Source: a virus
IMG/VR virus record: IMGVR_UViG_3300025647_000292
Location: 1-23,026 of that record
DNA length: 23,026 nucleotides
Reading direction: 5' to 3' (one strand)
In this document: positions 6,963-12,689 of the stretch, in pieces
Numbering within the stretch: the first letter of the stretch is position 1
How the letters are laid out: every line of letters starts with the position of its first letter
Notes under the pieces: model-generated
What the model was told of the DNA's origin: nothing
Database searches by the model: none
Seen by the model: the letters and a program-made list of their open reading frames with translations, nothing else
Made by a program: the position numbers and the translations under genes

Positions 6963-7433
6963 ATGAAAAATTTAGCATTAGCTATCACTTTAATCGCAAC
7001 TGCTGGCTCTGCCAGTGCTTTCTTCAACGACAGCAACAGCAACACTAGCGGCTATGGCAACGGCGACTTCGCCGGTCAAGGTCAAGGACGTGCTGCTGGA
7101 CACGGTAAGTTCACAATGACTATCAAGGCTAAGGGTTCAGCTGATATGGCTGGCAACAGCAACTTTGATGGCCGCGATGGCTTCTACGGTGCTGGTTATG
7201 GCGAAGATGGTTACAATAGCGCAACTAACGGTAACTTCTGGAATGACGGTAACGTAGTTGCTAATACCTCAGGCGCTGGTTCAGCAACTGGTGATTTTGA
7301 AATGACTGTTAACGCTGAAGGTTCAGCAGACGGTAATTTGTCAGCAGATGCTAACAGCAACACTGGTGTATATGGTCAAGGTTATAGCCAACCATACTAT
7401 GGCTATGCTCCATACTACAGCAACGCACAGTAA
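6963..7433 (+). CDS. Exported Gly/Asn/Tyr-rich protein resembling sulfur globule proteins
   Basis: The 156-aa precursor has a classic signal peptide (MKNLALAITLIATAGSASA, cleavage probably after residue 19). The mature part starts FFNDSNSN, is cysteine-free and rich in Gly, Asn, Ser and Asp, and ends in a Tyr/Pro/Gly tail (GQGYSQPYYGYAPYY). Two internal repeats are visible: GKFTMTIKAKGSAD (48-61) and GDFEMTVNAEGSAD (110-123). Small, exported, Gly/Asn/Tyr-rich proteins of this kind coat the periplasmic sulfur globules of Allochromatium and relatives (Sgp proteins); the identification here is by composition and layout plus the nearby tusA-dsrC pair. The gene has a consensus promoter, long leader, strong Shine-Dalgarno sequence and perfect terminator, suggesting very high expression. 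Alternatives are a generic Gly-rich surface or adhesive protein. Confidence 0.6.
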   Translation: MKNLALAITLIATAGSASAFFNDSNSNTSGYGNGDFAGQGQGRAAGHGKFTMTIKAKGSADMAGNSNFDGRDGFYGAGYGEDGYNSATNGNFWNDGNVVANTSGAGSATGDFEMTVNAEGSADGNLSADANSNTGVYGQGYSQPYYGYAPYYSNAQ

Positions 7434-7446
7434 AATCTAAAAAGAT

Positions 7447-7473
7447 CCCCTACCCACTGTGGGTAGGGGTTTT
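7447..7473 (+). terminator. Strong rho-independent terminator
   Basis: CCCCTACCCAC at 7447-7457, a central T, and GTGGGTAGGGG at 7459-7469 form a perfect GC-rich palindrome followed by TTTT. It isolates the globule-like gene as a single-gene transcript. Confidence 0.95.
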
Positions 7474-7500
7474 ATCTGATAGATAAAAAGAGTTTTTACA

Positions 7501-7746
7501 ATGAAAAAGTTATTATTACTAATAACATCAATATTTATTTTACCTGCTGCAAATGCAGATGTCAGGGTCGAAATCACACGCAACTTGCCCGAAGGGCAAC
7601 GTGTTATTGTTCAAGAATTCCACGACAAAGATGAATTTGCTATGTGGATGGCAACTCGTTTAGACAGCGATGACGGTTGCAAGCCAGGTGTGGTAGCAAT
7701 TAACATTGATTTAGATTACACCCCGGTTTGGAAGGAGAAACAATAA
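7501..7746 (+). CDS. Small exported protein, 81 aa
   Basis: A signal peptide (MKKLLLLITSIFILPAANA, cleavage after about residue 19) precedes a mature domain of about 62 residues, DVRVEITRNLPEGQRVIVQE..., with one Cys (DDGCKPG). It is predicted to be periplasmic. No family recognised. Its stop overlaps the next ATG (TAATG), making a three-gene unit of tiny proteins that ends at the 7977 terminator. The upstream terminator leaves little room for a promoter; none is obvious, so read-through may supply it. Position between the globule-like protein and tusA suggests a part in envelope or sulfur functions, by inference only. Confidence 0.72.
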   Translation: MKKLLLLITSIFILPAANADVRVEITRNLPEGQRVIVQEFHDKDEFAMWMATRLDSDDGCKPGVVAINIDLDYTPVWKEKQ

Positions 7747-7859
7747 TGTTTTGTACAAAATGCAATGAAAAAAATTGTGATGGATGGGCACTAGCAATTG
7801 GTGTTGGTGCGATTCTATACGCAATTACTTTGGTTAATTTTTTAGGAGAAGTTTTATGA
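7746..7859 (+). CDS. Tiny membrane protein with N-terminal cysteine cluster, 37 aa
   Basis: The frame MFCTKCNEKNCDGWALAIGV... has three cysteines in the first eleven residues (C3, C6, C11) and then one hydrophobic segment (about residues 14-34) able to span the membrane. The start overlaps the upstream stop and the end overlaps the next ATG (ATGA), both good signs of real translation; a GGAG lies before the next start. The C-x2-C-x4-C cluster could bind a metal or form disulfides. No family recognised. Confidence 0.6.
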   Translation: MFCTKCNEKNCDGWALAIGVGAILYAITLVNFLGEVL

Positions 7860-7948
7860 AAGAATTTTTAATTGGTGCAGTAAGTTTTTGGTATGCAAAA
7901 TGTCCAGGCCCACGTTTGTATCGTTGGGTTACAAATAAATTTATTTGA
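7856..7948 (+). CDS. Tiny hypothetical protein, 30 aa
   Basis: MKEFLIGAVSFWYAKCPGPR is followed by LYRWVTNKFI. The start overlaps the previous stop (ATGA) and is preceded by TTTAGGAGAAG, a strong Shine-Dalgarno sequence, which supports translation. The N-terminal half is moderately hydrophobic, with a single Cys in a KCPGP turn. Function unknown. It is the last gene before a terminator. Confidence 0.55.
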   Translation: MKEFLIGAVSFWYAKCPGPRLYRWVTNKFI

Positions 7949-7973
7949 AATATTACAATTTTATTAAATAGTA

Positions 7974-8000
7974 ATGGGGCAATATATATTGCCCATTTTT
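7974..8000 (+). terminator. Rho-independent terminator
   Basis: GGGCAATA (7977-7984) and TATTGCCC (7987-7994) form a perfect stem, flanked by ATG/CAT-like bases, and are followed by TTTTT at 7996-8000. It separates the small exported-protein unit from tusA. Confidence 0.9.
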
Positions 8001-8021
8001 ATATACAGAGAGGTATAGATA

Positions 8022-8243
8022 ATGGATGCGCAGTTAGACGCGACAGGACTAAATTGTCCTCTACCAATACTACGTGCTAAGAAAACATTAGCAGGTTTAG
8101 AATCAGGTCAAGTACTAGAAGTTATTGCTACTGACCCCGGATCAGTTAAAGATTTTGATGCTTTTTGTAATCAAACTGGTAATACTTTAGTAGAGTCAGC
8201 AGAAGCAGATGGCAAATTTAAATTTTTAATTAAAAAAGCATAA
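8022..8243 (+). CDS. tusA: TusA-family sulfur carrier protein
   Basis: TusA proteins carry sulfur as a persulfide on one cysteine, feeding tRNA thiolation, molybdenum cofactor synthesis or, in sulfur oxidisers, the relay to DsrEFH/DsrC. The 73-aa product is full length, opens MDAQLDATGLNCPLPILRAK with the diagnostic CPxP motif (C12-P-L-P15), and keeps the downstream ATDPGSVKDFDAFC strand-helix including D38-P-G; a second Cys lies at 49. The fold ends in FKFLIKKA. An AGAGAGG ribosome site precedes the ATG. It is followed 10 bases later by dsrC, a pairing that matches the relay TusA to DsrC known from Allochromatium. A terminator lies before it and no clear promoter is seen. Confidence 0.93.
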   Translation: MDAQLDATGLNCPLPILRAKKTLAGLESGQVLEVIATDPGSVKDFDAFCNQTGNTLVESAEADGKFKFLIKKA

Positions 8244-8253
8244 GGAGATAACA

Positions 8254-8565
8254 ATGAGTTATGCAGTAGACGAAGAGGGTTTCCTCGTAAACATCAATGA
8301 TTGGACACCAGAAATTGCTAAAGAACTAGCAGCAGGTGAGAATTTAGAATTAACGGACGCACACTGGGATATTATCAATTTCCTACGCGAGTACTATGAT
8401 GAATATCAAATTGCTCCAGCAGTACGTGTACTGACTAAAGCAGTTGGTAAGAAGTTTGGCAAAGAATTTGGCACAAGCAAATATCTTTATGAACTATTCC
8501 CATATGGTCCTGGTAAGCAAGGATGTAAGATTGCAGGTTTACCAAAACCAACAGGATGTATTTAA
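8254..8565 (+). CDS. dsrC: DsrC, sulfur-carrier substrate of dissimilatory sulfite reductase
   Basis: DsrC carries sulfur between TusA/DsrEFH, the (reverse) sulfite reductase DsrAB and the membrane complex DsrMKJOP. The 103-aa protein has the whole family fold (VDEEGFLVNINDWTPEIAKE at the start, LREYYDEYQIAPAVRVL in the middle) and the flexible C-terminal arm CKIAGLPKPTGCI. Both redox cysteines are present: C91 and C102, separated by ten residues, with C102 next to last. This distinguishes true DsrC from TusE, which keeps only the last one. Nothing is truncated, so it should be functional. An AAGGAG site lies before the ATG. dsrC is a reported auxiliary metabolic gene in phages of sulfur-oxidising bacteria. 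Confidence 0.95.
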   Translation: MSYAVDEEGFLVNINDWTPEIAKELAAGENLELTDAHWDIINFLREYYDEYQIAPAVRVLTKAVGKKFGKEFGTSKYLYELFPYGPGKQGCKIAGLPKPTGCI

Positions 8566-8574
8566 GATATTAAT

Positions 8575-8597
8575 AAAAAGCCCAAAAGGGCTTTTTT
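8575..8597 (+). terminator. Rho-independent terminator after dsrC
   Basis: AAAAAGCCC (8575-8583), loop AAAA, GGGCTTTTTT (8588-8597). A compact stem with a U tract ends the tusA-dsrC unit. Confidence 0.92.
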
Positions 8598-8616
8598 AAT
8601 GATAAGTATTTTAGAT

Positions 8617-8952
8617 ATGAAAAATGTTTTATACTTTCTATTAATGTTATTTTCAAGTGCAGCTATTGCTGAGGAGAAAATGCCATATCCGTGCAACTAT
8701 TATATTGAAACTGTAGACATTGCTTTTAATGCTAGAGAGCAAGATATTAGTGCCGATATATTAACAGAATGGTACGCAGAGAAAAACATTCCAACTAATC
8801 ATCTAAATGACCATTTTACAATTATATCAATAATCTATGATCTCAAGGACGATGATTTAAATCTAGACACATATTTAGATATGATTTACGGCACCGCTTA
8901 TTGGTGCGGATTAAAATGGGGAAGATCATGGGAAAAAGAATTATCGGCCTAG
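8617..8952 (+). CDS. Exported hypothetical protein, two cysteines
   Basis: Starting at the ATG at 8617 gives MKNVLYFLLMLFSSAAIAEE, a good signal peptide cleaved after about residue 18; an ATG at 8599 adds six residues but lies against the terminator T-run. The mature part of about 92 residues carries two Cys (PYPCNYYIE near its start and AYWCGLKW near its end), possibly a disulfide in the periplasm, and an acidic middle (YDLKDDDLNLD). No family recognised. It overlaps the following gene by 25 bases. With the next gene it forms a pair of exported proteins right after dsrC. Confidence 0.68.
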   Translation: MKNVLYFLLMLFSSAAIAEEKMPYPCNYYIETVDIAFNAREQDISADILTEWYAEKNIPTNHLNDHFTIISIIYDLKDDDLNLDTYLDMIYGTAYWCGLKWGRSWEKELSA

Positions 8953-9446
8953 TATTATTACTAGCAACTACAGCATTCGCCGCTGACGAGTTTATTGATT
9001 TTGGCGACGGCAAACTTGTAGAAAATCCATTTAGCGAAGAACCAGCACTGGAGCAAATTACTCCTAATAACCAAGGTGCTGCGTGCATCGACGAAGCAGA
9101 AGCAGAACGCCGTATGGTTGCTATGCTTATAGAAGAAGGGTTAGCACCAAGACACGCTAAGGCTTGCTTGTATCAAATGCACATGGCAGGATTAATGGTA
9201 CAAGAAGTAGTATTTGGTGATGAACCAACTGCTGAACCGTATCACGAATTTGTTAACAAAATGCTTGATAAAAATGTCGGGCAAGATGTTAGGGTTCAAT
9301 ATCACGATGTAATTAATAGAACTAAAAGATTCTTAGATAAGAATAAATTAACTATTCTAGAAGATACTGAATTATTAGGGAATTATTATCTGAGCATATT
9401 ATATAATTGCATAGATTTAAATATGCCCCAAAAATCATCTCGCTAA
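8928..9446 (+). CDS. Exported hypothetical protein, three cysteines
   Basis: The ATG at 8928 follows GGGGAAG and gives a clean signal peptide (MGKRIIGLVLLLATTAFAAD). An ATG at 8901 would add nine residues before the signal and is less likely. The mature part of about 153 residues is helical and charged, with Cys in GAACIDEAE, HAKACLYQ and LYNCIDL; the odd number could include a free thiol. Segments AERRMVAMLIEEGLAPRHAK and MHMAGLMVQEVV look like amphipathic helices. No family recognised. It ends at a strong terminator and completes the exported/sulfur gene set. Confidence 0.72.
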   Translation: MGKRIIGLVLLLATTAFAADEFIDFGDGKLVENPFSEEPALEQITPNNQGAACIDEAEAERRMVAMLIEEGLAPRHAKACLYQMHMAGLMVQEVVFGDEPTAEPYHEFVNKMLDKNVGQDVRVQYHDVINRTKRFLDKNKLTILEDTELLGNYYLSILYNCIDLNMPQKSSR

Positions 9447-9452
9447 GTCATT

Positions 9453-9480
9453 GATTTTATGACCCCATAAAAATCTTTTT
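9453..9480 (+). terminator. Rho-independent terminator
   Basis: GATTTTATG (9453-9461) pairs with CATAAAAATC (9466-9475, one bulged A) around ACCC, followed by TTTTT. It closes the exported-protein block. Confidence 0.85.
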
Positions 9481-9512
9481 GGCAAAAATGTAAAAAATTG
9501 CTGAATTTTGGG

Positions 9513-9540
9513 TTGACCACTCAGAAAAGGTTGCTATACT
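9513..9540 (+). promoter_or_regulatory. Sigma70-type promoter
   Basis: TTGACC at 9513-9518, 16-bp spacer, TATACT at 9535-9540. The downstream bases (ATGCACATAGTTAAACAAC) closely resemble those after the promoters at 20838 and 14538. AAGGAG follows at about 9564 before the ATG at 9578. Confidence 0.82.
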
Positions 9541-9577
9541 ATGCACATAGTTAAACAACACAGCAAGGAGTTCAAAA

Positions 9578-9790
9578 ATGAAACTTTCCGCACAAGAACT
9601 AGCAGTGATCAAGTCTGTTACCAAAGCGTTGGGTTCACTTGAAAACTACAACGCAGACGGTTCTGTTAACTGGAACTTTGTAGACGCTGATGTGTACATG
9701 GACATCAACCCAGCAGACACAGACGTTGACGCACATTACGAAATGTTTAACCGCTTTGCTTCGCTAGTCGAAGCAGGCATCACAGCATAA
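9578..9790 (+). CDS. Small acidic hypothetical protein, 70 aa
   Basis: MKLSAQELAVIKSVTKALGS leads into an acidic segment with repeated Asp (DADVYMDINPADTDVDAHYE) and a helix ending LVEAGITA. It is preceded by a promoter and a good AAGGAG ribosome site and is first in a run of four short acidic genes separated by GGAG-type sites. Function unknown; acidic mini-proteins of this sort in phages may bind host factors, but nothing here proves it. Confidence 0.72.
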   Translation: MKLSAQELAVIKSVTKALGSLENYNADGSVNWNFVDADVYMDINPADTDVDAHYEMFNRFASLVEAGITA

Positions 9791-9801
9791 GGAGACACAT
9801 T

Positions 9802-9996
9802 ATGTGGACTTTGGAACTCAATGGTCGTAAAATTGGTGATTATGAAATGGATCGCGGTGGTCCAACCGAAGATGGTGGCATTGTTCGTGCTTGGTGGGAA
9901 GATACCAACGAAGAACTCAGCATCGACGAAATGATCAAACTCAACGAAGACTACGACCACGATCTTTACGATATGGCCGTTGACTATTACTACTAA
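9802..9996 (+). CDS. Small acidic hypothetical protein, 64 aa
   Basis: MWTLELNGRKIGDYEMDRGG is followed by an Asp/Glu-rich helix and a Tyr-rich end (DLYDMAVDYYY). The beginning looks like a beta hairpin. It follows the previous gene by 11 bases with AAGGAGA before the ATG, and is followed by another AAGGAG site. No family recognised. Confidence 0.72.
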   Translation: MWTLELNGRKIGDYEMDRGGPTEDGGIVRAWWEDTNEELSIDEMIKLNEDYDHDLYDMAVDYYY

Positions 9997-10006
9997 GGAG
10001 ATCAAA

Positions 10007-10186
10007 ATGAGCTTAGATTATCAGTCCCAGATGTATATTGAATCATTATACGAAGAAGCTTTCAATTTGTGTGAGATTCGCGGGTCATTGGATGCTGAAT
10101 CCAACGCACAGATTGAAAAGCGTTTGGCAGAAATTAATGAAGATTTAGCCTTTGCTGGGGTTGACGACGGCGTAGTTTTGTCGTAA
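10007..10186 (+). CDS. Small helical hypothetical protein, 59 aa
   Basis: The start at 10007 is chosen because AAGGAG lies a few bases upstream and this ATG follows the previous stop; a longer frame from 9980 would overlap that gene. The protein MSLDYQSQMYIESLYEEAFN... is two acidic helices (QIEKRLAEINEDLAFAGVDD) with no catalytic motif. Function unknown. It is third in the four-gene acidic run. Confidence 0.68.
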   Translation: MSLDYQSQMYIESLYEEAFNLCEIRGSLDAESNAQIEKRLAEINEDLAFAGVDDGVVLS

Positions 10187-10213
10187 AATACAATTTTTAA
10201 CCGGGAGCAAGAA

Positions 10214-10381
10214 ATGCCAAGTTATGTATACGAGTGTAAGGTCGCAGTGAAGTCTGGTTCATACAACGCTGTACCTCGTGTAATGACACACGAAGCTCGC
10301 AATGCTATGGAAGCAAAGTCATACTTTCAGAGCTTTGGCACGTTGCTCAACGAACCACGTGTAATCAAGACCAACAATTAA
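10214..10381 (+). CDS. Small hypothetical protein, 55 aa
   Basis: MPSYVYECKVAVKSGSYNAV begins a short frame with GGGAG (about 10203) as ribosome site. The pattern is strand-turn-strand followed by a helix (EARNAMEAKSYFQSFG) and a basic end, so a compact alpha/beta mini-protein is likely. It ends seven bases before tRNA-Lys, meaning the mRNA and tRNA share a transcript that must be processed. Function unknown. Confidence 0.65.
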   Translation: MPSYVYECKVAVKSGSYNAVPRVMTHEARNAMEAKSYFQSFGTLLNEPRVIKTNN

Positions 10382-10388
10382 CAAACCA

Positions 10389-10464
10389 GGGCCCTTAGCT
10401 CAGTTGGTAGAGCAGAAGACTTTTAATCTTTTGGTCGTGCGTTCGAGTCGCACAGGGCCCACCA
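10389..10464 (+). tRNA. tRNA-Lys(UUU)
   Basis: A full cloverleaf: acceptor GGGCCCT/AGGGCCC, D stem GCTC/GAGC, anticodon loop CTTTTAA (anticodon TTT), T loop TTCGAGT, discriminator A and encoded CCA. It sits inside a protein-coding operon. Confidence 0.97.
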
Positions 10465-10486
10465 ACTAATTTCAGGAGAAAATCCT

Positions 10487-10810
10487 ATGCAAACTGTAGA
10501 ACTTGAAAGTCGTAAAGCAAAGAATTCATGGTGGGCTGTTGTGGATGCACGCCAGCGTAGCTATGTTGCATCTACTCACTATTCAGATTCAGAAAAATTA
10601 GAAGCCGAACGTGTCAAGATGATGCTGGAAATGGCTTATTACGGAAAGATCTACCTAAACTACCGCCAGAAGTTTATTGTACTTAAGGCAGTTGGCAGCG
10701 TTCAGAATCCAGAACTGCTGGCAGAGCTGGAAGCTGATTACGAAGAACGTGGATATACCAAGGTTGTAACAGAGCAAGGTGTAATCTATCGTATTCCCAA
10801 GCGTAAGTAA
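10487..10810 (+). CDS. Hypothetical protein, 107 aa
   Basis: Starting MQTVELESRKAKNSWWAVVD, the protein has a Trp pair, a charged helix (DSEKLEAERVKMMLEMAYYG) and ends in the basic strand YRIPKRK. CAGGAGAAAATCCT gives a good ribosome site 22 bases after tRNA-Lys. No family recognised. It is co-directional with a second unknown gene 2 bases downstream and probably lies in one transcript with tRNA-Lys. Confidence 0.72.
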   Translation: MQTVELESRKAKNSWWAVVDARQRSYVASTHYSDSEKLEAERVKMMLEMAYYGKIYLNYRQKFIVLKAVGSVQNPELLAELEADYEERGYTKVVTEQGVIYRIPKRK

Positions 10811-10812
10811 CT

Positions 10813-11157
10813 ATGAAAGAGCAAAGTTGTAAAACTTATTGGGCTCGCATTTATATTGCTGGCGATATAACACACGCTAAAAAGATCATCCGCAAATATG
10901 TGTGGGAAGAAGGATTGTGTGTTACTGTAACACCGCTTGATTACATTTACACAGGTGGCGAAGAAGCAGGTATGATGATTGAACTTATCAACTATCCACG
11001 CTTTCCTACTAAAAGCAGCAAGATTGCAGAAATTGCGGTTGACTTAGGAACAACGCTTATGGAAAAATTGTACCAGCGTTCGTTTAGTGTTATGACACCC
11101 GATGATACTGTGCGTTATACTCGCGGAGAAGAAGTAGAAGCACGAAGAGAAAAGTAA
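10813..11157 (+). CDS. Hypothetical protein, 114 aa
   Basis: MKEQSCKTYWARIYIAGDITHAKKIIRKYVWEEG reads as a strand followed by a helix, then CVTVTPLDYIYTGGEEAGMMIEL strands and a final helix: a ferredoxin-like alpha/beta layout. A similar pattern is seen in small phage proteins of unknown role. It starts 2 bases after the previous stop and its stop overlaps the next start (TAATG), so translation is coupled. Confidence 0.72.
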   Translation: MKEQSCKTYWARIYIAGDITHAKKIIRKYVWEEGLCVTVTPLDYIYTGGEEAGMMIELINYPRFPTKSSKIAEIAVDLGTTLMEKLYQRSFSVMTPDDTVRYTRGEEVEARREK

Positions 11158-11933
11158 TGGCCAAAACACGATCATTAAAAAGTGTGTTTACACAGACGGT
11201 ACAAAGTGATTTGCCAAATCTGCTTGTTGCTGGATGTAGTTATGTGTGGAACAATTCTGAAGAACACATTTGCACATGGCCTTACTACCTGAAAGATATT
11301 GCTGGATTCGATCAAGTGTTTGATTGTAGTCAAAGCGGCGGTGGTCCATCTAACGTATTTAATTGTATTATTAATGAAATTACCTCAAACTCGTCTATCA
11401 CTAATCAAAACACATTAGTTATAGTAATGTGGCCGGAATTATGGAGAACTGATGTAATCACAGAAACTAGCAACGAAGTTGAAAAATATCATTTTATGAG
11501 TATGCAAAAGTTAAATGATTATTTTTGTAATTTGTCTATTTTTAACGAAATTACATCACCAAAAAACATTTTTGATAAGTTAGCATTAGATTATAAAAAA
11601 ATTGTATCTGCATATGGTCAAGAGTATGAAAGTTTGCTTAAGATTATTGCATTAAAATCTTTTTTAGAATGCAATCAATATAAACATATTTTTATGCCTT
11701 GGAAAACATATGATTCTACGCAGTTAAGTAACCACGGTATTGATATATCGATTATTAACTCTGCAATATCAACGTTTGACGATATTCTTCCGCTAGAAGA
11801 CTACACTGGCATTATTGATAGCAGAGTACCCAACGACGGGCATCCAACCCCTGATGCACATTTGCAATGGACCAGAGAATTTTTAATTCCGCTAATTTTA
11901 AAAAAATTTTCTAATAATCTTAACGAGTTATAA
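11157..11933 (+). CDS. SGNH-hydrolase-like phage protein (copy 3)
   Basis: After a short basic N-terminus, the 258-aa protein has NLLVAGCSYVWNNSEE, with GCSY at the SGNH nucleophile block as in copy 1 (GCSF), then CSQSGGGPSNVFNC, a Gly-rich block with Asn, and near the end NDGHPTPDAHLQW, the Asp/His block. Strands such as NTLVIVMWPELWR fit the flavodoxin-like core. It is coupled to the upstream gene by TAATG and followed by tRNA-Ile. As with the other copies, the substrate is unknown and activity with GCS instead of GDS is unproven. Confidence 0.62.
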   Translation: MAKTRSLKSVFTQTVQSDLPNLLVAGCSYVWNNSEEHICTWPYYLKDIAGFDQVFDCSQSGGGPSNVFNCIINEITSNSSITNQNTLVIVMWPELWRTDVITETSNEVEKYHFMSMQKLNDYFCNLSIFNEITSPKNIFDKLALDYKKIVSAYGQEYESLLKIIALKSFLECNQYKHIFMPWKTYDSTQLSNHGIDISIINSAISTFDDILPLEDYTGIIDSRVPNDGHPTPDAHLQWTREFLIPLILKKFSNNLNEL

Positions 11934-11964
11934 TTGCAGAAAATAGAGCAAAAAGCAATAAATT

Positions 11965-12055
11965 GCCCCTGTAGCTTAATGGTAAAGCAGTGAGCTTATA
12001 CCTCATAACGACAGATAATCGACTGATCCTGGTTCGAATCCGGGCGGGGGTACCA
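11965..12055 (+). tRNA. tRNA, predicted Ile(UAU), with an unusually long variable arm
   Basis: Acceptor GCCCCTG/CGGGGGT (G-U at 1-72), D stem GCTT/AAGC, anticodon stem GTGAG/CTCAT with loop CTTATAC (anticodon TAT), T arm CCTGG-TTCGAAT-CCGGG, discriminator A and encoded CCA. The variable region (12007-12027) is 21 bases and can pair internally, as in class II tRNAs, whereas normal tRNA-Ile has about 5. Identity is therefore less certain than for the others. Confidence 0.75.
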
Positions 12056-12067
12056 AATAAATACTAC

Positions 12068-12379
12068 ATGCGGCGAATGGCATGTGAATATATTACCCGC
12101 GAACAATTACGTGCTTCTACTCACTGTGAGATAGAGGATTCAATTATACTGGGTATGTGCTGCGATATTGCATATACAACAGTTCACATGATAATCGCAA
12201 CGTGGATTCACAACCAACGTGGATTTGTTCTAAAAGAAATGGTTGAAGTGTTTGCAAAGAAACTGTTGCGCACAGGGCGTATCAGTTACGAAATGCGTCA
12301 ATTTGTTATTGACATTATGTGTGGACAACGACCTGTTTTTCTAGACTATTCAGGAAAAACTTCCGGCTTGTTGGCTTGA
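12068..12379 (+). CDS. Hypothetical protein, 103 aa, Cys/Met-rich
   Basis: The frame is open from inside tRNA-Ile, so the first ATG after the tRNA (12068, MRRMACEYITREQLRAS) is taken as the start; 12077 is an alternative. The protein carries Cys in EYI...STHCEIED, GMCCDIA and IMCGQRP, and helices such as LKEMVEVFAKKLLR. No ribosome site is obvious. Function unknown. The tRNA-cluster promoter begins within its last codons. Confidence 0.62.
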   Translation: MRRMACEYITREQLRASTHCEIEDSIILGMCCDIAYTTVHMIIATWIHNQRGFVLKEMVEVFAKKLLRTGRISYEMRQFVIDIMCGQRPVFLDYSGKTSGLLA

Positions 12380-12404
12380 CAAGCACAAACTTTTACCTTA
12401 TAAT
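12376..12404 (+). promoter_or_regulatory. Consensus promoter for the main tRNA cluster
   Basis: TTGACA at 12376-12381, a 17-bp spacer and TATAAT at 12399-12404, 22 bases before tRNA-Gln. It probably drives the Gln-Pro-Ser-(structured RNAs)-Asn-Gly series. Confidence 0.88.
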
Positions 12405-12426
12405 ATGCGAAGTTAAATAAGAACAT

Positions 12427-12500
12427 TGAGGGATAGATTAATGGTAGATCAGCGGACTTTGACTCCGTTAGTCCAGGTTCGAGTCCTGGTCCCTCAGCCA
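12427..12500 (+). tRNA. tRNA-Gln(UUG)
   Basis: Acceptor TGAGGGA/TCCCTCA, anticodon loop CTTTGAC (TTG), T loop TTCGAGT, discriminator G, encoded CCA. First tRNA after the cluster promoter. Confidence 0.96.
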
Positions 12501-12505
12501 AGATT

Positions 12506-12579
12506 CTCAGCGTAGTTCAGTCTGGCAGAATATCTGGTTTGGGACCAGAGGGTCGTAGGTTCGAATCCTACCGCTGAGA
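12506..12579 (+). tRNA. tRNA-Pro(UGG), CCA not encoded
   Basis: Acceptor CTCAGCG/CGCTGAG, anticodon stem TCTGG/CCAGA with loop TTTGGGA (TGG), T arm GTAGG-TTCGAAT-CCTAC, discriminator A. The next bases are CAA, so the tail must be completed by a CCA-adding enzyme. All the other intact tRNAs here encode CCA. Confidence 0.94.
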
Positions 12580-12585
12580 CAATAT

Positions 12586-12675
12586 CGAGGGATGGCCGAG
12601 AGGCTGAAGGCGCACGCCTGCTAAGTGTGTATACGGGTAACCGTATCGAGGGTTCGAATCCCTCTCCCTCGGCCA
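12586..12675 (+). tRNA. tRNA-Ser(GCU)
   Basis: Class II tRNA with acceptor CGAGGGA/TCCCTCG, anticodon loop CTGCTAA (GCT), a long variable arm (TACGG-GTAA-CCGTA), T loop TTCGAAT, discriminator G and encoded CCA. Confidence 0.95.
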
Positions 12676-12689
12676 ATTTTTACTGACTG

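Noticed and set aside
12494-12676. Reverse reading frame of 60 aa across tRNA-Pro and tRNA-Ser
   Set aside because: It lies wholly on tRNA genes and reads like the usual spurious tRNA-antisense peptide (GFEPS/GFEPTT motifs).
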